Source of the DNA: Robertkochia sediminum
GTDB lineage: Bacteria; Bacteroidota; Bacteroidia; Flavobacteriales; Flavobacteriaceae
Reading direction: 5' to 3'
NCBI RefSeq assembly: GCF_016786255.1
Contig: NZ_JADMKT010000080.1
Coordinates: forward strand, 255,311 to 319,310
DNA length: 64,000 nt
Part shown: piece after piece, positions 16,016 to 26,500 of the stretch
How the letters are laid out: each line of letters begins with the position of its first letter
How positions within the stretch are numbered: position 1 is the stretch's first letter
The notes under the pieces: generated by a model
Told to the model about the DNA's origin: nothing
Database searches by the model: none
Seen by the model: the letters and a program-made list of their open reading frames with translations, nothing else
Position numbers and translations under genes: made by a program

Positions 16016-16867
16016 TCAATCCTCAGTATTAAGCTTAAACCTGTACAAAATCCCACCACTTCCATGATCCCGCTCGTCAGAGATGTACAGGGTCTCATTA
16101 TCGGGGAAGCAAATACCTTCCTTTTGGGTGCGGTGCTTTAGGTCTATAGCGCTGAACGGCGCTATGGAATCTTGCTCCAAACGATTTTCCGATAACCAGA
16201 TCTTATCGTGGCTGAGCAAGGCCAGTGTTTTGCCGTCCGGGCTGATGTCTGCAGCGGTAACCCTGCAGGAACTTCCGGAGTCGCAAAGGGTGGTCTTGCC
16301 AACAGGTCTGGCCTTGTAGGTTCCGGGAGTAGCCGGTACCGAGAAAACATAGGTCACTGCCTTCTTTTCGTCCGTTTTGTTCTTTGTGAAGATGTATAGC
16401 TTTCCCTTGAAGTACACCAGGGCCTCTGCATTATAAGGCTGGTCTTTTTTATGACCGGGATAGGTGAACTCGATCTGTTCCGCTTTCAGCTCATCGGGAG
16501 GATTCGAACCGGGATTCGGAACCTTGTAGATATAGAGTTCGTCACGATTGAAATTATTATTCCCGATCTCGGCTATATAGAGATTACCCTCTTCATCGGC
16601 GGTAAGGTCTTCCCAATCGCGGTTAGAGGCATTCTTGATGTTGATGTTCGCTTCTATGCTCCCCTGTACGTTCAGGCCGTAGAGGTGGTCCTTATTGCCC
16701 GAATCGTTGATCATCCAGATAAGGTCACTGCCGGGAATGACCTCCATTCCTGAATTCTCTCTCATGACATCGGGTAAATAGGTGAGCTTTTCCAGGCCAT
16801 CAGGAAGGGGAGGTTGGCAATTCAATACCAATACCCCCATAAATAGTATGGGTAATGTCCATTTCAT
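16016..16867 (-). CDS. Beta-propeller-like lipoprotein of unknown function
   Basis: The start is set at ATG 16867, eight codons inside the longest frame, because this gives a standard lipoprotein signal (MKWTLPILFMGVLVLNC). The 283-residue protein has repeats of the kind seen in NHL/SdiA-regulated beta-propellers: DLIWMINDSGNKDHLYGL, LYIAEIGNNNFNRDELYIY, KLYIFTKNK, ETLYISDERDHG. Aspartate-rich loops could bind metal. Its ligand or activity is not recognised. It is divergent from the LacI-type regulator at 16960, with 92 bases between, and so could be that regulator's target. Confidence 0.65.
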   Translation of the reverse strand: MKWTLPILFMGVLVLNCQPPLPDGLEKLTYLPDVMRENSGMEVIPGSDLIWMINDSGNKDHLYGLNVQGSIEANINIKNASNRDWEDLTADEEGNLYIAEIGNNNFNRDELYIYKVPNPGSNPPDELKAEQIEFTYPGHKKDQPYNAEALVYFKGKLYIFTKNKTDEKKAVTYVFSVPATPGTYKARPVGKTTLCDSGSSCRVTAADISPDGKTLALLSHDKIWLSENRLEQDSIAPFSAIDLKHRTQKEGICFPDNETLYISDERDHGSGGILYRFKLNTED

Positions 16868-16921
16868 ACTAAAAAATACAAACAACCTCATAAAAATAAA
16901 AGGGTTTTAAAGATTATGCTT

Positions 16922-16929
16922 TATTTTTG
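16922..16929 (+). promoter_or_regulatory. -7 box TATTTTTG for the LacI-type regulator
   Basis: An exact TAnnTTTG match 30 bases before ATG 16960. Confidence 0.5.
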
Positions 16930-16959
16930 GTTGTAATCAAAATCCGATAGTCACATATC

Positions 16960-17979
16960 ATGAGAAAGAAGATGACCCTTAAGGAAATTTCGAAGCGTTT
17001 TGACGTATCGATATCCACGGTATCCAAGGCATTAAAAGATAGTCCGGAGATCAGTGAAAAGACGCGTAAAATGATCCAGGAGTTTGCCAGGGAGCACAAC
17101 TATAAGCCCAATAACATTGCACTTAGTTTAAAAAACCAGCAAACCAAGAATATCGGGATCGTTCTTCCGGAGCTACAGCACTTCTTCTTTTCGTCGATCA
17201 CTACGGGAATCGAGCAATACGCCGCTCAAAGGGGGTATAATGTGATCATCTGTTTGTCGAACGAAACCTTTGAAAAAGAGGTGATCAACATGCAGATGTT
17301 GGCCAACGGAAGTATCGACGGATTCATCATGGCACTTTCTCAGGGTACCGAGCGTAAGGGAGATTACCACCACATTCGTGAGGTGATCAACCGTGGGATG
17401 CCGGTGGTGATGTTCGACCGGGTGACCAAAGAGGTGGAATGCGATAAGGTGATCATCGACGATTTTGAAGGGTCTTATGATGCCGTCAAGTACCTGATCG
17501 ATCAGGGACGTAAGCGCATTGCCATTCTCACCATGCCCGATTATATGAGTAGTGTTGGGTTACAGCGTACCGAAGGATATAAGAAGGCGTTGACCGATGC
17601 GGGTATCGAGGTCGATGAAAACCTCATTGTTAAGCTTGAGGATTTCTACGAAGGATTTGAAGATATCGAGAAATTATTTCAGGAGAATAAGGTTGACGGT
17701 GTGTTTGCGGTAACCGAATTCTTTGCGGTTTCTGCCATTAAGGCGGCACAAAAGCAAGGTCTGAATTGTCCTGAAGATGTTTCTGTGATCGGATTTACCG
17801 ATGGGATCATTTCCCGAAGCAGTAATCCGGGACTTACTACGGTGAGTCAGCACGGGGAGGAGATCGGCGAACGCGCAGCACGCTTACTTATTGACCGGCT
17901 GGAATTCGAAGGCGATGATGAGCCCGATTACACAACCGAATACGTGCACACTTCTATCGTAGAGCGGGAATCTACATGA
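16960..17979 (+). CDS. LacI/GalR-family transcriptional regulator
   Basis: The 339-residue protein has the LacI helix-turn-helix (TLKEISKRFDVSISTVSKAL, 6-25) and hinge (NNIALSLKN), then a periplasmic-binding-protein-like sensor domain ending in VIGFTDGIISRSSNPGLTTV. It is a close paralogue of the maltose-locus regulator at 47871, nearly identical in the recognition helix (STVSKALKDS) and much of the sensor domain, so the two may recognise similar operators. No sugar genes adjoin it, and no CGAAAACG-type site is seen in its own upstream region. Confidence 0.9.
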   Translation: MRKKMTLKEISKRFDVSISTVSKALKDSPEISEKTRKMIQEFAREHNYKPNNIALSLKNQQTKNIGIVLPELQHFFFSSITTGIEQYAAQRGYNVIICLSNETFEKEVINMQMLANGSIDGFIMALSQGTERKGDYHHIREVINRGMPVVMFDRVTKEVECDKVIIDDFEGSYDAVKYLIDQGRKRIAILTMPDYMSSVGLQRTEGYKKALTDAGIEVDENLIVKLEDFYEGFEDIEKLFQENKVDGVFAVTEFFAVSAIKAAQKQGLNCPEDVSVIGFTDGIISRSSNPGLTTVSQHGEEIGERAARLLIDRLEFEGDDEPDYTTEYVHTSIVEREST

Positions 17980-17981
17980 TA

Positions 17982-18881
17982 CTACTTTTCTTCCAGAGGT
18001 AAATAGATCGTAGTGGTCCACTGTAGCGCATCACCTCCCATATTGGGATTGTTGTGATAGATCTCTATAGGTGCTTTTTTATAAGCCTTACCATGCTTTT
18101 CTGCATAGTCGAAAAGTCGGTACCAGCTTTTTTCAGAAAATCGATAATCTCCGTGATAGGTGGCCTTTAAGGCTTTGCTGCCCGTGAGTTCCCTGAAGAA
18201 GATATCAGGACTTTCCGGCCGTAGATCTGTGCGTTTTACCGGGAAGCAAAAGTTGAATTCAAGCATCCTGTTCTCTTCATCCAGGTCGATCACTTCTACA
18301 AGGGGGCGGCCATTGGCGGTAAGGCCATTTGAAGCGATGAACCCTGACAAATAACTGTAATCTCGCATCATGCTAAACGCTTTTTTCTCCGGTGTGGTTT
18401 TTGACCGGGTGCAGGCGCATAGTTGTTCCGGACTTGCTTCTTCCCCGTCAATAGTGATCGAGAATTGCTTTATGCTTTCATCTAAGAATGATTTGTAATC
18501 CAGTACAAGGTCAAGGGTGGTTTGCTCGTATTCGGTATCCTGAAAAGGGATGAGAAGGCGATTAATAAAGCTTTTCCCCGGTTGTGAGATGCCTGCTTTC
18601 ACCCTGGTAACCGAGTCGTTGAGACGGATAATGTTCCAATCGATCTCAAACGTTTTGTTCGCCACCTTCAGCTGGTGAACCACCCGTTGGTAGGGGGATT
18701 TTGATCCTACTGAAGCTACGGTTGTCTCGGTCACCTTTCCCCAGTTGAGAAGCTCCGTATAAACGTGTCCTGTGCTGGTGTTTGCCTTGAACGAGATATT
18801 GTAATCATGGGGTTTGATCGCGAAATACCACAATGCAAACCCCAAACCGATAAGGGTGATGATCCCAAAAAGTCGTTTCAT
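17982..18881 (-). CDS. Membrane-anchored SRPBCC plus GyrI-like domain protein
   Basis: The 299-residue protein has a single N-terminal membrane helix (about 4-20), then a region resembling SRPBCC/polyketide-cyclase ligand-binding domains (about 28-150), and a C-terminal half resembling the GyrI/AraC effector-binding domain (about 195-297, with ATYHGDYRFSEKSWYRLFDY). Both halves belong to small-molecule-binding folds; no catalytic residues are recognised. It follows the haloperoxidase-like gene by five bases and is the last gene of the FG-GAP operon, convergent with the LacI-type gene. Confidence 0.7.
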   Translation of the reverse strand: MKRLFGIITLIGLGFALWYFAIKPHDYNISFKANTSTGHVYTELLNWGKVTETTVASVGSKSPYQRVVHQLKVANKTFEIDWNIIRLNDSVTRVKAGISQPGKSFINRLLIPFQDTEYEQTTLDLVLDYKSFLDESIKQFSITIDGEEASPEQLCACTRSKTTPEKKAFSMMRDYSYLSGFIASNGLTANGRPLVEVIDLDEENRMLEFNFCFPVKRTDLRPESPDIFFRELTGSKALKATYHGDYRFSEKSWYRLFDYAEKHGKAYKKAPIEIYHNNPNMGGDALQWTTTIYLPLEEK

Positions 18882-18886
18882 ACAGG

Positions 18887-20239
18887 TTATTCCTTTTGTT
18901 GAGCCAGAAGTTCCGGGTGTTTCATTTCTAATTCTTCAACTACAAAATCACCAAGGGCACGCCCCTGAACGATCCCGTTATCGATGGCCGCGCGATAGTG
19001 AATTCCGCCGTAGAGTCGGCTAACTGCTGCTTCATCGGCCGCAGCGTTAAAGGAGGTAAAGCTTCGAACCGGAAGTCCGTACGGAAGCTCTGTGTCGTCG
19101 TCAAAGGCAAAGTCGTCTCCGAAAATAGAGGTAAGGGCTTTGGCTGCAGCTCCTGAGACCACCGAGTGTCCGCTGGTATACTCAGGGAAGGGCGGGGTTT
19201 GAAGTATGGGTTTCCAATTCTCGTCTATATGCTGGTTGATGAGGGTTTCCGGACGAATGAGGTTGCTTCGGTATTTCTCATCCCAGCAGCTTATAAATCC
19301 GTCAAAGATCGCGACAGAGGTTTTGGTGTAAGCGTGGAGGGTATGGGTAAAATCGAGGTTCGATTTTCGGGAAGCGATCTTACAGATCCCGATCCAATGC
19401 GCTCCGGGAGTGATCTTTTTGGTAGCGAACATCAGGTGGCCACGCGTTACAGATACATAAGGGTTACAATCCCAGAATTGGGCAATGGCGACCTCTTCTG
19501 AGGCATCGTCTGTGATCTTGTTGCTTACCTCGTAAACCTCCATGAGTTCTTTGTGAAACTGCGAGCCTTCTTCAAGGGAAAAGGCCGGTGGAGGTACAGG
19601 TTTGAACTGACTGGCTGAGTCGATCACGAGGGGCCTGATCTTCATCCAGTGTGGTTCGATCCCGTCCATATATGCCGGTGGTGTGGGTTGCCATCTTGAG
19701 GGCTCATCACTGTTTACGGTAAATTTCGGCATGGTACGGGTCTCCTTGTAGTTGTCTTTGTCGATCCATTCCATGGCCTTGGCGATCACCTGGTCTGCAT
19801 ACTTTTTTGAAGCGGTGAATTGAGCCTCGTTCATAGCCGTCCATTGGGTGTAAAGGCTATCCTGGTAGGCTTGCATGCGGTCTTCTGAAAAGATGAGCTT
19901 TTTACTGATCTCCATATGCGCCATAAGTGCTGCAAGTTGGGCGTTGGCCTCCGGGTCATCCATCACAGGGAAGTCGGGCAAGTGATCGATCTGCTTGTAG
20001 AGGCTCGGATACTCGCCGGTGTTCTTAGCGATGATCTCGTATGCGGTGATATTAGGATATACATAGATCCTGCTGGCTACCGGGGGAGAAAAGATATCGT
20101 GTATCATGATCTCGGTAACCTTCTCTACCGAGGCGTGGAGATCTTCTGCAGTAATGTTTATAGGCTGCTTGGGTTTAGAACAGGCAATAAGCAGCAGGGA
20201 TGCAAAGGCGAAAATACTTTTAAATCTCATGGTCGTCAT
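18887..20239 (-). CDS. PAP2/vanadium-dependent haloperoxidase superfamily lipoprotein
   Basis: The 450-residue lipoprotein (lipobox LLIAC, C20) carries the superfamily's oxyanion-pocket motifs in order: KYRSNLIRP (K322, R329), TSGHS (356-358, with T in place of the usual P) and SRLYGGIHYRAAID (R408, H414, D420). These bind vanadate in haloperoxidases or phosphate in acid phosphatases; sequence alone does not decide which. Large size and lipid anchoring fit the bacterial VCPO-like group. Its ATG overlaps the stop of the FG-GAP gene upstream (TAATG, 20237-20241), so translation is coupled. A second in-frame ATG lies at 20230. Confidence 0.88.
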   Translation of the reverse strand: MTTMRFKSIFAFASLLLIACSKPKQPINITAEDLHASVEKVTEIMIHDIFSPPVASRIYVYPNITAYEIIAKNTGEYPSLYKQIDHLPDFPVMDDPEANAQLAALMAHMEISKKLIFSEDRMQAYQDSLYTQWTAMNEAQFTASKKYADQVIAKAMEWIDKDNYKETRTMPKFTVNSDEPSRWQPTPPAYMDGIEPHWMKIRPLVIDSASQFKPVPPPAFSLEEGSQFHKELMEVYEVSNKITDDASEEVAIAQFWDCNPYVSVTRGHLMFATKKITPGAHWIGICKIASRKSNLDFTHTLHAYTKTSVAIFDGFISCWDEKYRSNLIRPETLINQHIDENWKPILQTPPFPEYTSGHSVVSGAAAKALTSIFGDDFAFDDDTELPYGLPVRSFTSFNAAADEAAVSRLYGGIHYRAAIDNGIVQGRALGDFVVEELEMKHPELLAQQKE

Positions 20240-23200
20240 TATGGTTTTTTGATGTGATATACTTCTGCCGGGCCATCGTTAACGGTTACCAGCAAGTAGG
20301 CTTGATTGTTTAGTTGAATAATATGAAGATGTCTTACAGATCTTCCGTTCATATCGAGTCCGAGCTGGTGGGTTAGTGTTTCTTCACCCGCATCGGTGAT
20401 GAGTCCGCCGGGAAATCCGTCAAACCGGCCGTGATAGGGTTTTACGCCAAAATAATTACCTCCCGCCAGCAGGTCATCTTGTCCGTCCCCATCAAAGTCG
20501 TATACCGCAAATGCCGTTAATGGCGCCATCTGCAGGTCCCTGGAAAACGGCACAAATTTAAAGTGTCCGCCTTCATTTAGCAAGTACCCTGATCGAAGCT
20601 CATTAACCTCCAGGCGACCGGCTTTTTTAAGGGCTTCCTTTCCAAAGACCTCTTTGGTCGATTTTCCGGCAAATGCGCTGTAGGTGGTGAACGCCTTGCG
20701 CATAAAGTTGTTCATCTGGGATGCCAGCTCGTCGAAATTCTCCAGCGGATAGTAGGTGCCGTTTTTGGCCATGCTTACGATCGTCTCTGTGGTGCCGTTA
20801 TTGTCCAGGTCGCCGTAGTACATGTGTAAGGGGTATTTTTCACTAGCCCTGAACTTTGTGTTCGTTCCCCAATTGGCGAGCATGAGGTCTATATCTCCAT
20901 CGCGGTCGATATCAAAAGGGACTACCTTTTGCCACAGGCCTTGAAGAGATGCGTCTGTAAGTGATTCTTCCCTAAGCGTTCCCTGGTAATTAATGAAAAA
21001 CTTCGGCTGCATCCATTCTCCAACGATCACAAGGTCGGTCCATCCGTCCCCGTTAAGATCGGTGAACTGGGCGTCGGTGACCATTCCGGCCTTTTCGAAC
21101 AGCTCTTTAAACGCTGGTGTGAGGGTATCCTTATCCCTCAACCATAGTTGTGAATCGGGCAGGCGGCCGTATTCGTAGGTAATGGCGTGGTTCCCGGTAA
21201 AAATATCCAGATCTCCATCCTTGTCGATGTCCGCAACCCTGACCACAGAAGTATTGGCATACCATTCGTCAAGGAGTTGGACCTTTGATCCGTTCTCAGT
21301 TTGATATAAAATACGATCCTGCAGGGGGGCACTTTTTCCGAAGAAATTCCCGCCGCCTGTTCCTACAAAGAGGTCGTTTTTACCATCTGCGTCCAGGTCT
21401 GTGATTAGTGCCGCTACTTCTTCAGTTACAGAATCTTTCAGGGCCTCAAGAGGGTAGGAGGTAAAGGAACTGTCTGTCTGAACAAAAACTGCTGCCGGGG
21501 TGAATTTGGAGGATCCCAGGTAAATATCTTCCCGGCCATCCCCGTTAAGATCACCTATGGCCGTAGCAGGCCCCCTGTCTGAGATCCTGTAGGGTATAAG
21601 TTTCTGGCTGTTAAAATCAAGGTAGTTGTCTTCTTTATGGGTGTAGGTAATTCCCAATGCTGTGGTGTCCTTTTCAAAAATTACCCTTCCTGAGCCTTTG
21701 GGCATACGGTACGGGGTGCGCTCGCTGGCTGCCTTAATGGTCAGCAGGCCTTTTGCGGGTACCTGATCTATGCGTTGGGTGGTTTGGTCCGGCCAGATCA
21801 CCCTGATCGAATCGATGTTTTTATGCGTCCCGGTACCCAGGTGGATTCGGGGTTGGGAAGAGGCCTGAAAACCGCGATACGGATTGAGCTCGCGATAGTG
21901 TAAGGTGCCGCCGGTATAGGCGAGAACCCTGGAGCCTATGCCAAATGGATTCTTATTATCGAATTCCAGTTTGATGCCTAGTGCGTGGTTTTCATTGTTT
22001 CCTGCCATCCGGTTTTCCAGGATCACGGCTGGCTCGTTCAGGTTGTTGAGTACAAGGTCAGGATCGCCGTCATTGTCGAGGTCACCCATGGCAATGGCTG
22101 TGGTGATACGTTCCTTACCGGGGGTCCAGTTTCCTGTTCTGTTGGTAAATTCAAGCGATGGGCTTCCTTCGAATACGTAATTGGGGGTGATGCCTGACGG
22201 CATCATGTCCAGGGCCTTTTGATCTACCAGCGAGGTGTTGCTGATCTTTTGCTGTATTTGTTCGTTCGATACGTACCTGATGTAGTCCAGGTCGTTCGGG
22301 CGTTTCGGGATACCGTTAGCAATATAAACGTCGAGTTCCCCATCGAGGTTGTAATCGGCAAAAAGTGCGCTCCAGCTCCAGTCTGTGGCCGCTATCCCTG
22401 ACATAAGTGCCTGTTCAGAGAAGAATTTGCCACCCTGGTTCACCTGTAACATATTCCGTGTGAATTGGTAGTGATATCCCAGGTTTCGGGTACGCATTTT
22501 CAGCATTTGAACATTGTCATCGCCTTCTGAGGCTTTCAACGGGACTTCCTCTTCTGGGAGCATATCGAGCGAAAGGAGGTCGGGATAACCATCGTGATTG
22601 AGGTCGGCTACATCATTTCCCATGGAAAAGCGGGAGATGTGGCCGAAGTATTCCTTAATGGATTCTTTAAAAGTACCGTCTCCCTGGTTGAGGTAGTAGT
22701 AGTCGTCTTCGTGAAAATCGTTCCCCACGTAGATGTCGGGATATCCGTCACGGTTAAAGTCGGCAACGGCGAGTCCCAATCCGTATCCGTTGATACCTCC
22801 ATAGATCCCGGCGGCCTCGCTTACATCGGTAAAGCGTTCGCCATCGTTTCTAAACAGGCGATCGCCCGATTCGTAGTTGCGATCTTCCCGGAGGCTGGCT
22901 CTTCCGAACGATTCCTGCGTGTGCACGGCGTGATTGAGCAGATACATATCAAGGTCTCCGTCGAGGTCGTAATCAAAAAATGCAGCATTGGCACTGTAGG
23001 TGTCGAGGTCCAGTCCGTATTGGGCCGATCGTTCGGTAAAGGTTCCGTCACCGTTGTTGATGAAAAGCTCATTATGTCCGCGGAGTCCTTTGAGTCCTAC
23101 AACGGCACAAACGTAAATATCCAGGAGTCCGTCCCCGTTGACGTCGGCCATAACTGCGCCGGTATTCCATTGACTTTGGCCTGCAACTCCTGCCTTTTCG

Positions 23201-23502
23201 GTAATGTCCTCAAACCGGAGGTTACCCTTGTTGAGGTAAAGTTTATTAGGCGTTTGGTTCCCGGAGAAGTAGATATCGGCCAATCCGTCATTATTGATGT
23301 CACCCACAGCAACCCCGCCACCGTTATAAAAATACAGGTAGTCCAGAATATTGAGGTCTTCTGTAGGAGTAAGGGTATTTTCAAAGGTGATACCCGTAAC
23401 GCCTGCGTCTGCTTCCTTAAAGACCTCAGGTGTAGCGTTACAGCTCCCAAGTAGGAGGGAGGCCATCGCAAAGCCATAAAGTATGGGTCTACATAGATTC
23501 AT
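20239..23502 (-). CDS. Giant FG-GAP/ASPIC-UnbV lipoprotein, copy 1
   Basis: The 1,087-residue lipoprotein (lipobox LLGSC, C21) is built of many FG-GAP/VCBS blades with calcium-loop signatures such as GDINNDGLADIYFSGN, ADVNGDGLLDIYV and ADFNRDGYPDIYVGND, the hallmark of integrin-like beta-propellers. A central ASPIC/UnbV segment (about 505-590, with ELNPYRGFQASSQPRIHLG and VIWPDQTT) divides two propeller regions. The opening GITFENTLTPTEDLNILDYL is shared with the paralogue at 26835. It is third in a tandem set, overlapping the gene upstream by 14 bases. Function unknown; surface adhesion or partner binding is plausible for the fold. Confidence 0.85.
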   Translation of the reverse strand: MNLCRPILYGFAMASLLLGSCNATPEVFKEADAGVTGITFENTLTPTEDLNILDYLYFYNGGGVAVGDINNDGLADIYFSGNQTPNKLYLNKGNLRFEDITEKAGVAGQSQWNTGAVMADVNGDGLLDIYVCAVVGLKGLRGHNELFINNGDGTFTERSAQYGLDLDTYSANAAFFDYDLDGDLDMYLLNHAVHTQESFGRASLREDRNYESGDRLFRNDGERFTDVSEAAGIYGGINGYGLGLAVADFNRDGYPDIYVGNDFHEDDYYYLNQGDGTFKESIKEYFGHISRFSMGNDVADLNHDGYPDLLSLDMLPEEEVPLKASEGDDNVQMLKMRTRNLGYHYQFTRNMLQVNQGGKFFSEQALMSGIAATDWSWSALFADYNLDGELDVYIANGIPKRPNDLDYIRYVSNEQIQQKISNTSLVDQKALDMMPSGITPNYVFEGSPSLEFTNRTGNWTPGKERITTAIAMGDLDNDGDPDLVLNNLNEPAVILENRMAGNNENHALGIKLEFDNKNPFGIGSRVLAYTGGTLHYRELNPYRGFQASSQPRIHLGTGTHKNIDSIRVIWPDQTTQRIDQVPAKGLLTIKAASERTPYRMPKGSGRVIFEKDTTALGITYTHKEDNYLDFNSQKLIPYRISDRGPATAIGDLNGDGREDIYLGSSKFTPAAVFVQTDSSFTSYPLEALKDSVTEEVAALITDLDADGKNDLFVGTGGGNFFGKSAPLQDRILYQTENGSKVQLLDEWYANTSVVRVADIDKDGDLDIFTGNHAITYEYGRLPDSQLWLRDKDTLTPAFKELFEKAGMVTDAQFTDLNGDGWTDLVIVGEWMQPKFFINYQGTLREESLTDASLQGLWQKVVPFDIDRDGDIDLMLANWGTNTKFRASEKYPLHMYYGDLDNNGTTETIVSMAKNGTYYPLENFDELASQMNNFMRKAFTTYSAFAGKSTKEVFGKEALKKAGRLEVNELRSGYLLNEGGHFKFVPFSRDLQMAPLTAFAVYDFDGDGQDDLLAGGNYFGVKPYHGRFDGFPGGLITDAGEETLTHQLGLDMNGRSVRHLHIIQLNNQAYLLVTVNDGPAEVYHIKKP

Positions 23503-26500
23503 TCAGACGGTAGATTTTAGGTTCGTTATCGTTGATCGCGGCTACAAGGTATGGGTTACCCTTCTTATCGCGAAATATCCTGAGGTGCTTTACTTCATCC
23601 TTGATAAAGAAACCGCTTTTGTTGTGATCGACCCAATTAAAGTTCATAGCGCCGTCTCCCAGCAATACGTTACCGTAGCTGGCATCCAGACGAGAGAACT
23701 GAGGTTTAAATTCAAAGTTATTTCCGGCCATGATCAGGTCGGTATGGCCGTCGTTGTTCACATCTTCGCAGCTGATGCCGCAAACGCATGAAAGCTGAAC
23801 TCTTGACGGCAGCGCACTAACTTCAAAGGTGCCGTCACCACGGTTGGTGGCGATAAGACTCTCCGGCGTATTGATGACCTTGACGATAGAGTTCTTGATA
23901 AGGGCTTCCGGGAAAAGCTCGGTGATCGATCTTTTGGCGTAATCTGATGCTTTGAGGTTCTCTTTTTTCAGGGATACCAGCTGGGCGGTGAGTTCCTTTT
24001 TCATATGTATGGGGTAGTCTTTACCATCTACCCTTTGGGTGAGGATCTGCTCAATGGTTCCGTTATTGTCAAAATCGTTCACGTAAAGCACCATGGGCGA
24101 TGACTGAGAAGGTCTGTAGATGATGTTAGAGCCCCGGTTACCGAGAATGAGGTCCTGATCGCCATCTTTGTCGAGGTCGGCCACCTGAACGGTATTCCAC
24201 CATCCTGTGAGCGTTTCGAGTGATGTGTCTGATTTTACCAGGCGTCGGCCATTGTTCCTCAGGACGATGGTGCTACCCCAGTCGGATACCGTGATGAGGT
24301 CTTTTTTGCCATCACCATCGATGTCGGCCCATTGGGCATCGGTGATCATACCGCAATCTTTTAGGTCATAGGCCAGGCGTTCGGTGACGTCTTTAAAAGT
24401 TCGGTCACCCAGGTTTTCAAGGAGGAGGTGATCGGGGTCTACCCCATAGGTGCCTACGACACTTCGACTTCCGATAAAGATATCGGTGTCTCCGTCATTA
24501 TCGTAATCATGAGGGGCGATCACAGCAATATTCTTATATCGCGAAGGCAATGAAATATCGGAACGCTTAAATCTGCCTTTTCCGTCATTTTCATATACCC
24601 GGGTGGTGTAGCTCTTGTGATCTCCGGCCTGGTTTCCTCCGGAACCTACCAGGAGGTCCTGATCGCCGTCGCCGTCGATATCGGCAAATGCTGCTGCCGT
24701 ATCTTCAAGTCCTGCATCGTCCTGAAGTGCGAGCTGGGGAGAAGCCTTTACTTCTCCGTTTTTCGTATGCAGGTAGATCATTCCTGCCTGCCCCATAGCT
24801 CCACCAATAAAGAGGTCTTCATTGCCGTCTCCGTTAATGTCTCCTATGGCGAGGGACGGACCTTCCTGTGAAAGCTTGGAACTGATCAGGCCTTCGTAAT
24901 CGAAGTCATTGTATACATTTTCGCGGTGCCTGGCCAGTTGCAGGTCATCCACTTCTTTGAGCAGGGTAGGGGCTTCTTTTTTTACAGGTAGCGTATATGT
25001 GTCGCCGGCCTCAGCATAATTGAGGGTAAGCGTTTGGTTCGGGGCGATATTTTCCAGTCGTTGCGTTTTATCGTCCGGCCAGATCACTCTAAGTGAATCG
25101 ATAATTTCTGCCTTACCAAGGCCAATGGTCATGCCGTACTCCATAGAAGACTGAAATCCTCGGGAAGGATTGAGTTCCTGCATATAGTGTTGTCCGTCGA
25201 AGTACATTCTAACGGTAGTTCCAATGGCATAGCTATTTCCTTCCGGTCCACTGAAGTTTAATTTCAGGTAGTGGTTGCCATTAAATTTCTCGGCATTGTT
25301 TCGGTAGATGAAAGCGTCCATATTCACGTTGTTCACGACCAGGTCAAGGTCACCGTCGTTGTCGAGGTCCCCATAGGCACAACCATTAGACATGCTGGGT
25401 GTACCCATGCCCCAATCGGCAGCGGCATTCTTAAAGGTAATGTCCTTCTGGTTGTGGAAGGCGTAGTTAGGCAGCGGTACCCTTGGCATTTTATTAATAA
25501 TGGTATCTATCGCTTCCTTCTTGCCGGTAAGCGCCATTTTCTGGATGATATCATTTGCGAAGAAATCCACAAAATCCAGGTCGGTAAGATCGTGGTTGAT
25601 TCCGTTGGTTACATAGATATCGCGAAATCCGTCGTTATCCATATCAAAGATCAGTCCTGCCCAGCTCCAGTCTGTACGCGCTACCCCGCTAAAGTGGGCC
25701 ACTTCAGAGAAGCTTCCGTTTCCGTTATTGAGCTGGAGGGTGTTCTGAATGTACTGCTGGTAGAAGTCCTTGCTTTGCTTGAGTTTGAAAACATTGTACC
25801 CTTCAAAGGTCATGACCGATTTCACTCTTTCTTCAGGCTCAGGTAGCATGTCGGTGATAAAGATGTCTGAATTCCCGTCGTTATTGATATCTGCCATATC
25901 CACGCCCATGGCCGAAAGGCACAGGTGGGAGGTCCAGTTCTTGATGTCTTCGGTAAAGGTCCCGTCCTGGTTGTTGATGTACAGGTAGTCTCTTTCGTAA
26001 AAGTCGTTAGAAACATAGATGTCAGGATAGAGGTCCTGGTTAAAGTCGCTTACCATGACCCCGAGTCCGAAACCGATAAGACTTCCGTAGATCCCTGCGT
26101 CTTCGCTTACATCGGTAAATTTCCCGTTGTCGTTACGCAATAGCATATCGCCAACCCCGCGGAAGATATAGGGCACACCCTCCCAGTCCTGGGCTCTTAC
26201 GTCTCTTTGGTGGGCGTATCCGAGGCTGCTCACCGGGATATTGCTGTTATTCAGGATATAAGCATCGAGGTCACCGTCTTTGTCGTAATCAAAAAATGTG
26301 GCATGGGTACTGAATCCTGTTTTTGCCAGGTTGTATTTTTCGGCACTTTCGGTAAAGGTAAGGTCACCATTATTAATATACAGGTCGTTGTCGTGGTTGT
26401 TACCTTCCAGGTTTCCGGCGTTACTCACATAAATATCGAGTAAGCCATCACCATTGATATCAACCATATTCACCCCGGTAGACCAGGGCTTATTGCCTTC

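Noticed and set aside
18887..20239. Confident call as a vanadium bromoperoxidase
   Set aside because: The pocket motif is shared with PAP2 acid phosphatases and one position is altered (TSGH), so halide oxidation cannot be claimed from sequence.
22594..23454. 286-codon open frame antisense to FG-GAP copy 1
   Set aside because: It mirrors the repetitive calcium-loop codons of the real gene, is rich in valine from antisense of acidic residues, and shows no domain.
25271..25846. 191-codon open frame antisense to FG-GAP copy 2
   Set aside because: Same repeat-driven shadow pattern; no family features or start context.
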